The notes below the pieces were generated by a model. It was given only the letters and a program-made list of their open reading frames with translations. It did no database searches and was not told the origin of the DNA. The translations under genes were made by a program, and so were the position numbers. DNA of 64,000 nt, taken from positions 1-64,000 of the forward strand of contig NZ_LGUR01000197.1 in the NCBI RefSeq assembly GCF_001270495.1. The letters run 5' to 3'. This document shows, one piece after another, positions 36,675 through 45,511 of this stretch. Position 1 is the first letter of the stretch. Every line of letters begins with the position of its first letter. This stretch comes from Streptomyces viridochromogenes. Its GTDB lineage: Bacteria > Actinomycetota > Actinomycetes > Streptomycetales > Streptomycetaceae.

Positions 36675-39600
36675 GTGCGGAACGTACTCCGACTCATGGG
36701 CGGTGCGGGGCTGCTGGTCACGGGCGGAGTGGCTACGAATCAAGTCCTGTCCGACAAGGGCCTCAGCTGGACATGGCTATATGCATCTCTGGGGATTGCG
36801 GTGCTCATGCTCCTCTACACGGAGGTATGGGCAGCTCCTGGTGGTGACGAAGCAGCGGGAAGCGCCAGGCCCAACGGTGCGCCAAACACGGGGCGGGGCG
36901 GACGTGCCGTGTACCTGCGGCAGTTGCGGGAGACCGTGCGGGATATGGAGACCGTGGGCGTCGCTACGCAAGGTGAGTTCGTGCTCCGCATGCACCAGGT
37001 ATACGTAGATGTCAGCCTGGCGCCGCAGGTACTGCATGCCGTTGCCGGAGAGCCGCATCTGGGCGCTGTGCCTGGTGGCGAGGCTGGAGGACTGACGCGG
37101 CGCCGCAGTCTGGAATCCGTGCTGCGAGATGCCGAGCGAGGCGGGGCTGCCCGGGTTCTCGCAGTGATCGGCGGACCAGGGTCAGGGAAGACAACGCTGG
37201 CCCGCAACACGGCCCTCGCGCTGTGCGAGCACCGCTGGTGGCCCTGGGGGCGGTGCCTTCCCGTCCTGCTCTACTTGCGTGACCATTCCGCCAGGCTCCT
37301 CGTCAGTGAGGCACCCACGCTGGCGGCAGTAGCTGTCTCGTCCGGCTGGCTTGAGGGGAAGGTGTCGGAGGACTGGTTGGAGCGAAGGCTCGATCGTGGC
37401 GGGTGTGTGGTGCTACTGGACGGGCTGGATGAGGTAGCCGACCCTGCGGATCGAAGTCGGGTTGTGGCCTGGGTCGGGCGGCAAACGGAGCGACATCCTC
37501 GCAACATCTATGTGGTGACCTCGCGGCCGCACGGCTATCAGTCGAACCCGCTGCCTGGAGCCGAGGTGCTGCAAGTGCGGCGCTTCACGGGCGAGCAGAT
37601 TTTTCAATTCCTGCATCAGTGGTCCTACGCCGTCGAAAGCCGAGCCCGGGCCCATACGAGGCGCGAGGTACACGCGGCCGCGGACAACTTCGCTGTGCGG
37701 CTGCGGACTCGGGCAAGCAGTCGGCACGAGTTGCGCACTGCCGGCGCAAGAAACGCAGAGGATCTGATGGCCCGGCTTCGGGACCAGCCAGCGCTGTACG
37801 ACCTGGCGGCAAATCCACTGCTACTGACAATGATCGCGAACGTCCATCGCTACCGCGGGCAGCTGCCCGGAAGCCGCGCGGAACTCTACGCCGAGATGTG
37901 TGACGTGCTGCTGCACCGACGCTACGAAGCCCGCGGTCTTTCGGACGCCACCGGCTTGAACGGTCAGCACAAGCAGCACGTCATCCAGCATCTCGCCCTG
38001 GTCATGATGCAGGCCAAGGTACGTGACTGGCCGGTGCGCGACGCGGCCGAAGCGATTCACCAGCCTCTGCAGGAAGTGCCCGGCAACGTCACCTCCGAAG
38101 TGTTTCTCGAAGAGTCTCGAAAGAGCGGCCTGCTGGTCGAACGCGAACACGGCTTCCACGGTTTTGCACACCTGACGCTGCAGGAGTACCTGGCAGCTGC
38201 TCAGCTCAGCACCCCCCGTGCTGATACGACGATCTTGACGGGAAGCGTCGATGACCCATGGTGGCGCGAGACGATCTTGCTGTGGGCCGCAGGCAACGAC
38301 GCAACCGAGGTCATCAGGGCCTGCCTGGATTCCGGCACCGTTCGTGCCCTGGCTCTGGCCTTCGACTGCGCCGACCAGGCACAGATCGTCGACCCGGCCG
38401 TCCGCAGCCGACTGGAGGCCCTGCTCACTGAGTCTGTCCGCAATCAGGTCGCGGATCCAGCCCTGCAGCGGGTTCTGGCTGGAGTCATGGCTACTCGCAC
38501 CTTGCGCGAGACCATACAACTCAACGATTCCGCGGCCTTGTGCGCGCGACCTGTACCTCGAGCCCTGTACAACATGTTCATTCAGGAAGAAGAAGCCAAC
38601 GGGCGCCATCACCCGGATGTCGCCGACACAGGCGGTAGCGACAACAGCAACGCAGCTGCGGTAGGGATGCAGGCCGGTGACGCCGAGCGCTTCGCCGTCT
38701 GGCTCAACAGCATCACCAGCGAAGCTACGTATCGTCTACCCACACCTGACGAACTCAAGGAACAACCCGCGGCGATTGCGACCGCTCTGAGGGGTCACAC
38801 CGTCTGGGTCCAGGACGGCACCAGCACTCTCTTGTACCAGCCGCCGCAAGTGCCGTGGCCGTACACTCCTGTGCTCGTCACCATGAGGTCTCGTACCACT
38901 CCTACCAGGTCCTCCGTTGCAAATGACCGTCAACAAATCACCAACTACCTGCGAATGCTTGCCATCCCCTCCGAACAACGCAGGCAGGTGTTGGACTGGG
39001 CCAGAGTGCTCAGCGTTGCTCTCACGCGTACTGCTGAATTCCGGAATGATCCCGACCTCGATTCCCTGAATCTCGTCCTCGACCTCGCGTTCGACCTCAC
39101 ACTTGACCTCGCCTTGGACCTCGTCCTAACCGACGCACTTGACGGTGAACGTGACCATTCCCCCTTCTATCGGCCCGTGAGTCGCGCCCAAGCAGTCAGC
39201 CGCGCCCAAGCCATCAACCGCGCTCGCGCCCTCGCTGACGTTCTTAACCGCGACCATTTTCACGACCGCGTTGCTACCGGCGCGCTCGAATCTATCGGCG
39301 AAGCACTGGCTCTCGACCCGGCTCTCGACGCCATTCGTGATCAGTTCGCCTTCGCCACCGGGTCTGATCCGGGTGATCGCCTGAACCGTGCTCGTGCTCT
39401 CAGCCGAGCCCTCAGTCTCTCCGTGAACCAAACTCTCAGTCACGCCGAGAGGGTCGGTCAGTCACTGAATAGCGACCTCATGGAGACTCTCTACCGCCTC
39501 CGCGCCCTAAGTAGCCCTGACGCTGGTATTCGCCCCCTTAACGCTGGAATTGCCGAATTAATCGCCGAGGCTCTTGCCTTCGCTTTTACGCGTGCACGTA

Positions 39601-40229
39601 ACCTTGATCCCGATATCGGTGTCGACCTCGACCTCGACCTCGATCTCGACCTCGACGTCGAGAACCCCGCCCCGCTCATGCTCCATCTCAGTTCCCCTGA
39701 GAGGCTGACTCTGGCCGTCGACATCGCCCTTGATCAATTTGCCTACCCCGGAATGCCTAGAGCGGCCATCGCCGCGTTCCGGTCGCTAGTCGCGATCTGG
39801 GAACCTCCTGCCGGCGTAGAGTTGGCCTCAGCTCTGACGAGTTTGGACGATTTCCTGGCAGACGTTGGAGAGGAAACGTCCGCCGCTGAGAAAGGTCCAG
39901 AAGATCCAGTCGGCACCGTGCGCCGTGTACGCGATTCGCTGCTGACTGGCCCGAGCGGCACGTCGCTACCCGTTCACGTACGACGGGCTGCGGAGAACAC
40001 ATTGGAATTGCTGACCGCAATGCGCGACCGCAGGCTTCCTGCCACCAATCTGACTCTGTCTTGCGCTCGCATGGGCCTCGTGGCTATGGCCGCTGTCCTG
40101 CAAGCAGCGGATCAACACGACGTAGCCCGAACCCTGCGTCGGGCATTGCAGAGCCTGACTGCGCAAGACCGCACATCGCCGAACCGGCAGGATTCCAATC
40201 AAATCCTTCTGGTCACGCGCACTCAGTAG
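36675..40229 (+). CDS. Membrane-anchored NACHT NTPase with SUMF1/FGE-like domain
   Basis: 1184 residues from the GTG at 36675 (start uncertain; ATG 36699 is an alternative). Two membrane helices (about 4-24 and 31-51) anchor it. The NACHT module has Walker A GGPGSGKT (166-173), Walker B VVLLDGLDEV (245-254) and the helical-arc signature FAHLTLQEYLAA (about 497-508). About 628-722 resembles formylglycine-generating-enzyme/SUMF1 folds (GDAERFAVWLNSITS, then YRLPTPDEL, then VWVQDG) without obvious catalytic Cys. The remaining 460 residues are helical and contain Asp-Leu repeats. Bacterial NACHT proteins are known anti-phage and signalling NTPases; defence is inferred from the class and the island. 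Base composition is clearly less GC-rich than in the neighbours, and there is one TTA codon (39558). Confidence 0.85.
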   Translation: MRNVLRLMGGAGLLVTGGVATNQVLSDKGLSWTWLYASLGIAVLMLLYTEVWAAPGGDEAAGSARPNGAPNTGRGGRAVYLRQLRETVRDMETVGVATQGEFVLRMHQVYVDVSLAPQVLHAVAGEPHLGAVPGGEAGGLTRRRSLESVLRDAERGGAARVLAVIGGPGSGKTTLARNTALALCEHRWWPWGRCLPVLLYLRDHSARLLVSEAPTLAAVAVSSGWLEGKVSEDWLERRLDRGGCVVLLDGLDEVADPADRSRVVAWVGRQTERHPRNIYVVTSRPHGYQSNPLPGAEVLQVRRFTGEQIFQFLHQWSYAVESRARAHTRREVHAAADNFAVRLRTRASSRHELRTAGARNAEDLMARLRDQPALYDLAANPLLLTMIANVHRYRGQLPGSRAELYAEMCDVLLHRRYEARGLSDATGLNGQHKQHVIQHLALVMMQAKVRDWPVRDAAEAIHQPLQEVPGNVTSEVFLEESRKSGLLVEREHGFHGFAHLTLQEYLAAAQLSTPRADTTILTGSVDDPWWRETILLWAAGNDATEVIRACLDSGTVRALALAFDCADQAQIVDPAVRSRLEALLTESVRNQVADPALQRVLAGVMATRTLRETIQLNDSAALCARPVPRALYNMFIQEEEANGRHHPDVADTGGSDNSNAAAVGMQAGDAERFAVWLNSITSEATYRLPTPDELKEQPAAIATALRGHTVWVQDGTSTLLYQPPQVPWPYTPVLVTMRSRTTPTRSSVANDRQQITNYLRMLAIPSEQRRQVLDWARVLSVALTRTAEFRNDPDLDSLNLVLDLAFDLTLDLALDLVLTDALDGERDHSPFYRPVSRAQAVSRAQAINRARALADVLNRDHFHDRVATGALESIGEALALDPALDAIRDQFAFATGSDPGDRLNRARALSRALSLSVNQTLSHAERVGQSLNSDLMETLYRLRALSSPDAGIRPLNAGIAELIAEALAFAFTRARNLDPDIGVDLDLDLDLDLDVENPAPLMLHLSSPERLTLAVDIALDQFAYPGMPRAAIAAFRSLVAIWEPPAGVELASALTSLDDFLADVGEETSAAEKGPEDPVGTVRRVRDSLLTGPSGTSLPVHVRRAAENTLELLTAMRDRRLPATNLTLSCARMGLVAMAAVLQAADQHDVARTLRRALQSLTAQDRTSPNRQDSNQILLVTRTQ

Positions 40230-40332
40230 TAGAACAAATCCCCCGACAAGTTCGGCCCCGCAGCCGTACCGTCGCGTTCCGCCGCGCACGGAAGAAAGGT
40301 TCGCTTCGGCTAGGGCCTGTGTTGAGTCGTGA

Positions 40333-40440
40333 TCATTGGAGGCTGCGCATCCAGATCACTGCTCCTCGCAGGTGGAGGCCAGCAAGATCGCTCTCGGGCA
40401 TCTTGTCGTAGCGGCTCGCGATGCCGTGCCACGCCTTCAG
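40333..40440 (-). pseudogene. IS5-type transposase, C-terminal fragment
   Basis: On the minus strand the sequence reads LKAWHGIASRYDKMPES, then LAGLHLRGAVIWMRSL and a stop, the typical end of IS5-family DDE transposases. Upstream of it the transposase is missing. The flank at 40315-40335 (GGCCTGTGTTGAGTCGTGATC) looks like the IS end. Only a relic is left. Confidence 0.8.
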
Positions 40441-40588
40441 CCCAGGACGCGGAACACAGCGAAGCTCCCGGTCGGCGATCTGCTGGCTGGCAGGCCGTCG
40501 GCCGGGAGCTTCGGTGTGGTCTTCTACCGGGCTGGGCTGGCGTTCTCCGCCAGAACCCGGTGAGGAGCTGAATGCCCTACGGATCAGC

Positions 40589-40927
40589 TCAGCAGCTGTA
40601 CCACCCGGCGTAGGCGTCCCACTTGCCGTCCTTGGTGAATTCTGCGCTCTTGCCCTTGTTGATCGTGGTGCACTTCGAGTCGGGCATAAAGGCCCCCCTC
40701 CAGTCCACCTTGAGCTTCTTCTTGCTGGCGCAGTTGTTCGTGATCTTCACCCAGTGGTGATAGTACTTTCCGAAGGCGGTCTCCTCGTAGAAGGTCCTCC
40801 CATGCTGGACATTGACGCAGGAGGGCGCGGCGTTGGCCGCCGGAGCGGCGACACCCACGGTCACCAGGCTGGCGACAGCGCCGGCCGCCGCCAGGGCAGC
40901 GGACATCCTCAGGGAAACTCGCTTCAT
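40589..40927 (-). CDS. Small secreted four-cysteine protein, tendamistat-like spacing
   Basis: 112 residues from the ATG at 40927, which has GAGGAGAG about 10 bases upstream. A signal peptide with an AlaAsnAla cleavage site (AAPAANA near 28-34) precedes a mature domain of about 78 residues. It starts APSCV, continues ITNNCASKKKLKVDW, then SKC, and ends in a terminal Cys. The four Cys positions and the APSCV start resemble the Streptomyces alpha-amylase inhibitor (tendamistat) fold, but the inhibitory Trp-Arg-Tyr triplet is absent. So this may be a relative with another target. It lies in the island, against the NACHT gene. Confidence 0.75.
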   Translation of the reverse strand: MKRVSLRMSAALAAAGAVASLVTVGVAAPAANAAPSCVNVQHGRTFYEETAFGKYYHHWVKITNNCASKKKLKVDWRGAFMPDSKCTTINKGKSAEFTKDGKWDAYAGWYSC

Positions 40928-41165
40928 GACAGGAACTCTCCTCAACCTGTAACAGGTTTCTGACTATTTCAGCAGGTCAGGCTAGGGACCCATGACACTC
41001 CCCCGTGCCTACGGTGAAGAGTAAGGTCGGCCGGCGATGACTCTGGCCATCTCGTGTGCCAGAGGCGGGTAGGGAAGACGTCCGAGCTGGTCTGAGCGAC
41101 TTCCCGTAAGTAACGTACCGATGATCCAACTCCCGCTGAACCTATAACGTTTCAGGTTTGGCTTC

Positions 41166-41565
41166 TCAGATGCCGTTGATCAGGTTCCCGGCGAGGAACG
41201 GGGAGAACGTGCCGGCGGGGGTCCCGGGCGGGGCGGTACCGCACTGCCCTCGGAGTCCCCGGGGAATTTGATCCACAGCAGGTATTCGGCGCCGCCGATG
41301 CCGAGCGATGACGGCACGCCGAGCTTGCGGCCGGCGGGGTTGCGCAGTCGACGTGTTGGCCATTGGGGTCCATCGCGCCGTACCCGTTGCGGGAGGTGTC
41401 GACGACGTACCTCGCGCCGCTCACTCCAGGTTCGCCAGCGCGGTCACGATCTGATTGCCGTAGCCGCAGCTGATGTCGGTGGCGTCGAAGTTGGCAGTGC
41501 CCACCGAGAACCGCTTCACGTGTGCGATGCCGCCCTGGACCGGACGAAGGCCGCTGTCACATCCG
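41166..41565 (-). pseudogene. GH6 cellulase (cellobiohydrolase/endoglucanase), broken 3' part
   Basis: Three reading frames of the minus strand must be joined to recover the C-terminal part of a family 6 glycoside hydrolase. VKRFSVGTANFDATD is followed by GYGNQIVTALANLE and a stop; then, shifted, ARYVVDTSRNGYGAMDPNG; then NPAGRKLGVPSSLGIGGAE with LLWIKFPGDSEG; and, shifted again, GQCGTAPPGTPAGTFSPF to the stop. TSRNG and the NPxGRxLG/LWIKxPG pattern are GH6 hallmarks. At least two frameshifts and the missing 5' half make it non-functional. Confidence 0.85.
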
Positions 41566-41736
41566 GCGAATCCTCGTACGGGCGATCACGTTCGTGGCGC
41601 TGTTCGAGGCCGGTGCCACGTCTCAGTCGTCCCAAGCCGCCATCCCACACCGCAGCCAACTAAGGCCTGTATCTGGTTGCGATCAATCTGTGAGTTCCAG
41701 CCCCGTATCGGGGGCGGATCAGGTAGTCCGTAGTGC

Positions 41737-42278
41737 ATGACGCGAGCGCAACTGACGGATGACGAGTGGGAGTTCATCGAGCCGTACCTGACGATCGGCG
41801 AGTACGGGCCCGTATCCCTCCCGGCTGCGGCAGCAGTTCGAGGGCGTGATCTGGCGGTTCCGTAGCGGTGCGCAGTGGCGGGAGATACCTGCGGAGTTCG
41901 GCGCCTGGTCCACGGTGCACAACCGGTTCCGGCAGTGGCGGGACGCCGGGGTCTTCGAGGCCCTGCTGGAGGGCATGATCGCCGAGGCGGCGAAGCGGGA
42001 CGAGGTGGACTTGTCACTGGTCGGCGTGGACTCCACCACCGCAAGAGCCCACCACGACGCAGCCGGAGTGCAGCTGGGCGAGGGGGTCCTCGACGCCCTG
42101 GAGAAGGCCGCCGAGGAGGAGAAGCCCCGCTCAAAGGGGGCACCGAGGAGGAACAAGCCGGGCAAGAAGTCGAAGTTGATCCCGAACGAGCCGAACGCAA
42201 CCGCGTCCGGCGATGCCGCAAACTCCGTCTGAAGGCCGCCCTGCTCGGCCGCTCGCGCGGCGGGCAGACCAGCAAGGT
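41737..42278 (+). pseudogene. IS5-family transposase, frameshifted and truncated
   Basis: ATG at 41737 gives MTRAQLTDDEWEFIEPYL, the usual N-terminus of IS5-type (DUF4096) transposases. One extra C near 41813 (GGGCCCGTATCC) breaks the frame. It continues in the next frame as VIWRFRSGAQWREIP to GVDSTTARAHHDAAG. A second frame change near 42150-42230, which may be the programmed shift of this group, leads to KAALLGRSRGGQTSK, where similarity ends. The catalytic C-terminal third is missing. An end-like sequence (GGCCTGTATCTGGTTGCGATC) lies at 41664. Confidence 0.82.
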
Positions 42279-42342
42279 CCACGACGCACCGGGCCAGACG
42301 CAGCCTGCCGGTCGGCGTCAGCGGGGCATTACGGTGGGACAA
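42279..42342 (-). pseudogene. IS481-type transposase, N-terminal fragment
   Basis: On the minus strand from the TTG at 42342: SHRNAPLTPTGRLRLARCVVD, the start of IS481-family transposases. It stops abruptly where the IS5-type sequence begins at about 42278, so one element was joined to the other and both are relics. Confidence 0.75.
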
Positions 42343-42473
42343 CGAGGGCCTCCTGCGGTCGGCGGTAGATGTCGCAATCCACACCGAACCCAGAAGGCCC
42401 TCACCCCTTCAAGCACCCAGCACGCGTGTCACCAACGTCCCGGGACAGCACACCTAGGGCTGCGCGGGTGATG

Positions 42474-42527
42474 GCTGCCGCTCACGGTCAAGAACGCCGC
42501 GCCTGCGCCCAGCGGGCACGCGCACTG
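42474..42527 (+). repeat. Direct repeat R of the island: second copy of the radical SAM 3' end
   Basis: 54 bases, 52 identical to 36209-36262. It encodes LPLTVKNAAPAPSGHAH, but the stop TGA reads TGG, so the frame would run on for a few codons. It has no gene in front of it. Confidence 0.93.
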
Positions 42528-42750
42528 GGAAAGGCGACGACGTTGATCCGGGAGGGCCCAGGCTCCGCAGGGCCGGCCTCGGCATCGAGGTCGAGTCGGG
42601 TCCCCGCCGGCAGAAGCTCGCGCGAGCGTATGGCGCGGAGACTCGAACCGCTGCAGCCGGACGAGCCGGGAGCCGCGCTCGACGTGGGACCGGCCCCCGA
42701 GGTGATCGCCGAGACGGCCGTGGCGCTGCTGCCGCGGCGATGAAGGACCT
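42528..42750. other. Short region between island and regulator gene
   Basis: A plus-strand frame ends at 42743 (ALDVGPAPEVIAETAVALLPRR) with Streptomyces-like codon use, but it has no start with a ribosome binding site and no recognised family. It may be the tail of a gene destroyed by the insertions. Confidence 0.4.
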
Positions 42751-43788
42751 TCACCGATCCCTGTCGCCGTCGTGCGTTCCGGGCGCGGCCGCGGCCAGCC
42801 GGCCGGCCTCGCGGTCCAGCCAGTGGCGGCGCAGGGCCTCCAGGACGATCGAGACGTCGAAGGAGGTCACACCGGGGAGTTCGGCGAGGTCGTGGGTGAG
42901 GAAGTCGGCGAGGCCGCGTTCGTCGCGGAAGACGCCCTGGTGGACCACGCAGGAATGGCCCGCGGTGGTGGAGACGTAACGTGCCGAAGGGTGGGTGGAG
43001 AGGGCGGCGGCCACGTCCCTGATCGCGCCCGGGGCGACCGTGAGGGCCACCACCGCCTCCAGGGCGTAGCCGAGCAGGGCCGGTTCGATCTCCACGCGGG
43101 GGCGGACCAGGCCGCGTTGGAGCAGGGACTGGGTGAGGCGGTAGGCCGTGGACCGGCCGATGGCCAGTCGGCGGGAGACCTGGGCGGCAGTCGTACGGCC
43201 GTCCACGGCGAGCAGGCGCAGGGCGCGCAGCTCGTCGTCGGTGAGGGGATCCGGGGCGGTTGACGCGCTCGTGGGGGCGTCCTGTGCCGCGCGGGCGGTG
43301 AGGCGGTCGACCTGGTCGTCGGCCAGGCGGGGGAGGCGCCAGGCGTCGGACTTGGTGGTGGCGGACAGGACGAGTTCGGAGCGGGCCGAGCGGACGCCGG
43401 GGGTGGCGGGGATGCTCCGGGTCAGCAGGTCCCTGACGTCGGCCCGGTGCTCGGGGAGGACCGAGCAGTAGACGTCCGTCGTGCCGGCGGTGACGGCGAC
43501 CAGGGTCGTGCCGGGCAACTCGGCGAGGCGACGGGCGACTTCGGGGGCACCGCCGGGTTCCGCCGTCACCCAGACGTGCCAGGGGTGGCCCTCGCCGGAC
43601 ACCGACCAGTCGAGCTGGCCGATCACCCGTAGCAGGCGCTCCGACTCCAGCCGGGCCAGCCGGCGCCCCACCGTGCTCGCCGACACACCGAGCGCCTCCG
43701 CGAGCAGGCTCAGCGGGGCCCGCGGGGCGTGCTGGAGCGCGGCGACGAGATCGAGGTCGTCGTCGTCCAGGAATGACATGCCGTACAT
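42751..43788 (-). CDS. Double Lrp/AsnC-family transcriptional regulator
   Basis: 345 residues: two Lrp/AsnC units in tandem. The first winged helix is at about 8-50 (LVAALQHAPRAPLSLLAEALGVSASTVGRRLARLE), the second at about 185-230 (LTDDELRALRLLAVDGRTTAAQVSRRLAIGRSTAYR), each followed by a ligand-binding RAM-like domain. Such regulators sense amino acids. The ATG at 43788 or at 43779 could be the start. GTACA-TGGTC-GTACA overlaps the start region and may be its own operator. It is transcribed away from the transporter-peptidase pair and is the likely regulator of it. Confidence 0.9.
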   Translation of the reverse strand: MYGMSFLDDDDLDLVAALQHAPRAPLSLLAEALGVSASTVGRRLARLESERLLRVIGQLDWSVSGEGHPWHVWVTAEPGGAPEVARRLAELPGTTLVAVTAGTTDVYCSVLPEHRADVRDLLTRSIPATPGVRSARSELVLSATTKSDAWRLPRLADDQVDRLTARAAQDAPTSASTAPDPLTDDELRALRLLAVDGRTTAAQVSRRLAIGRSTAYRLTQSLLQRGLVRPRVEIEPALLGYALEAVVALTVAPGAIRDVAAALSTHPSARYVSTTAGHSCVVHQGVFRDERGLADFLTHDLAELPGVTSFDVSIVLEALRRHWLDREAGRLAAAAPGTHDGDRDR

Positions 43789-43883
43789 GGTCGTACATCC
43801 AGTCTCAGACCGAATCTGTCAGGGCGCGGATTCCCGTGAACGATACGTTCGAAATTGGCGCGCTCCTTGCATGAATTCCTCAA

Positions 43884-45473
43884 GTGGGTAGTCAATGGAG
43901 GGTGGCTTCCAACCAGACCACCGAACAGGCCCCGCTCACCGGGCTGATGGCCCTGCTGGTGCGCATCGAGCGACTGGGCAACAAACTCCCCCACCCCTTC
44001 TGGCTGTTCGGCGTGCTCAGCGTCGTACTCGCCCTCGTCAGCTGGGCGTTGTCCGCCGCCGGTGCCTCCGCGCTGAACCCCGCCAGCGGCAAGACCGTCA
44101 CCGTCCACAGCCTCGTCTCGGGCGACGGGCTGCGGATGATGATCAACGACGCGGTGACGAACTACGCCACCTTCCCGCCGCTCGGCACGATCCTGGTCGT
44201 CATGCTCGGCGTGGCCGTCGCCGACCGCTCGGGCATGCTTCCGGCGATGCTGCGGGGCGCGGTCGCCCGGGTCCCGGCCCGATGGCTGACGTTCACGCTG
44301 GCGTTCACCGCGATGGTCGCGCACGCCGCCTCCGACGCGGCCTATGTGGTGCTGGTGCCGCTCGGCGCGCTGGCCTTCAAGGCCGTGGGACGCAGCCCCA
44401 TGCTCGGCGCGGTGGTGGCGTTCGTGTCGGTGTCCGCCGGGTACGACGCGAGCCCGCTGGTCACCCCCACGGACGCCGTGCTCGCCGGGCTCACCACCGC
44501 CGCGGCGCAGACCGTCGACCCGGGCTATGTGGTCAACCCGCTGTCCAACTACTTCTTCTCCATCGGGTCCTCGGTGGTGCTCGCCGCCGTCATCACGGTC
44601 GTCACCGAGAAGGTCATAGCCCGGCGGGTGGCGGCCATGCCGGACGAGCCCGAGCCGGGGGACCAGGACGCCCCCGATGCCCACGACGCGGCCGGCTCCC
44701 CGGCGTCCCTGACCCTCGGCGCCGACGAACGGCGCGGGCTGCGCAACGCGGGACTCGCGCTGCTCGCGTACGTCGTGGTCGTCGTCGCGGCGATGGTCCC
44801 GGTCTCCTCGCCGCTGCGGGGCGAGGGCGGCAGCATCGTGCAGTCCCCGGTGCTGACCGGCATCGCGGTCGTGCTCGCGGTGGCGTTCCTGATCGCCGGC
44901 GCGGTCCACGGACGGGCCGTGGGCACCGTGCGCAGCGGCCGGGACATCCCCGACCACATGGCGAAGGGGCTGCGCGAGATGGCCCCGATCCTGGTGCTGT
45001 TCTTCGCGATCTCCCAGTTCCTGGCCTATTTCAAGTGGACCGGAGTCGGCGAGGTCATGGCGATCCGGGGCGCCGACCTGCTCAAGTCGGCCGGTATCAC
45101 CGGACCGTGGGCCTTCCTGGGCATCCTGCTCGTCTGCACGCTGATCAACCTGCTGGTCACCAGCGGCTCCGCCCAGTGGGCCCTGGTCGGCCCGGTGTTC
45201 GTGCCGATGTTCATGCTCCTCGACATCCCGCCCGAGGTGACCCAGGCGGTCTACCGCATCGCCGACTCCTGCACCAACGCGGCGACCCCGATGAGCGCCT
45301 ACTTCGTCATGACCCTGGGCGTCGTCCAGCGGTACCGCCGCTCGGCCGGCATCGGCACGCTGCTGTCCCTGACCCTGCCGCTGTGCCTGACCATGCTGGC
45401 GGCCTGGACGCTGTTGTTCTACGCCTGGTGGGCACTCGGCATACCGCTGGGACCGGGAGTCCCCGTCCGCTGA
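43884..45473 (+). CDS. AbgT-family transporter
   Basis: 529 residues from the GTG at 43884; a GTG at 43902 is another possible start. About 11-12 membrane segments. The AbgT features are the ERLGNKLPHPFWLFGVL start, the MVAHAASDAAYVVLVPL loop, the two hairpin regions (YDASPLVTPTDAVLAGL), LLVTSGSAQWALVGPVFVP and ADSCTNAATPMSAYFV. Founding members import p-aminobenzoyl-glutamate; others export sulfonamides. The M20 peptidase gene follows after 38 bases, as abgA/abgB accompany abgT in E. coli, so uptake of a glutamate conjugate is the better guess. Confidence 0.9.
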   Translation: MGSQWRVASNQTTEQAPLTGLMALLVRIERLGNKLPHPFWLFGVLSVVLALVSWALSAAGASALNPASGKTVTVHSLVSGDGLRMMINDAVTNYATFPPLGTILVVMLGVAVADRSGMLPAMLRGAVARVPARWLTFTLAFTAMVAHAASDAAYVVLVPLGALAFKAVGRSPMLGAVVAFVSVSAGYDASPLVTPTDAVLAGLTTAAAQTVDPGYVVNPLSNYFFSIGSSVVLAAVITVVTEKVIARRVAAMPDEPEPGDQDAPDAHDAAGSPASLTLGADERRGLRNAGLALLAYVVVVVAAMVPVSSPLRGEGGSIVQSPVLTGIAVVLAVAFLIAGAVHGRAVGTVRSGRDIPDHMAKGLREMAPILVLFFAISQFLAYFKWTGVGEVMAIRGADLLKSAGITGPWAFLGILLVCTLINLLVTSGSAQWALVGPVFVPMFMLLDIPPEVTQAVYRIADSCTNAATPMSAYFVMTLGVVQRYRRSAGIGTLLSLTLPLCLTMLAAWTLLFYAWWALGIPLGPGVPVR

Positions 45474-45511
45474 CCGCCGTCGCCGTCACGTCCGTATGAG
45501 GAGAGCCGCCT

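Noticed and set aside
36264..42473. CRISPR array, toxin-antitoxin pair or integrase gene in the island
   Set aside because: No regular short repeats with unique spacers, no pair of small overlapping genes, and no tyrosine or serine recombinase motifs in any frame that I could find.
42369..42743. Open frame covering the right direct repeat and the following 200 bases
   Set aside because: It joins transposon relic, duplicated gene end and unknown sequence; only the last 30 or so codons look protein-like, so it is not a gene as such.
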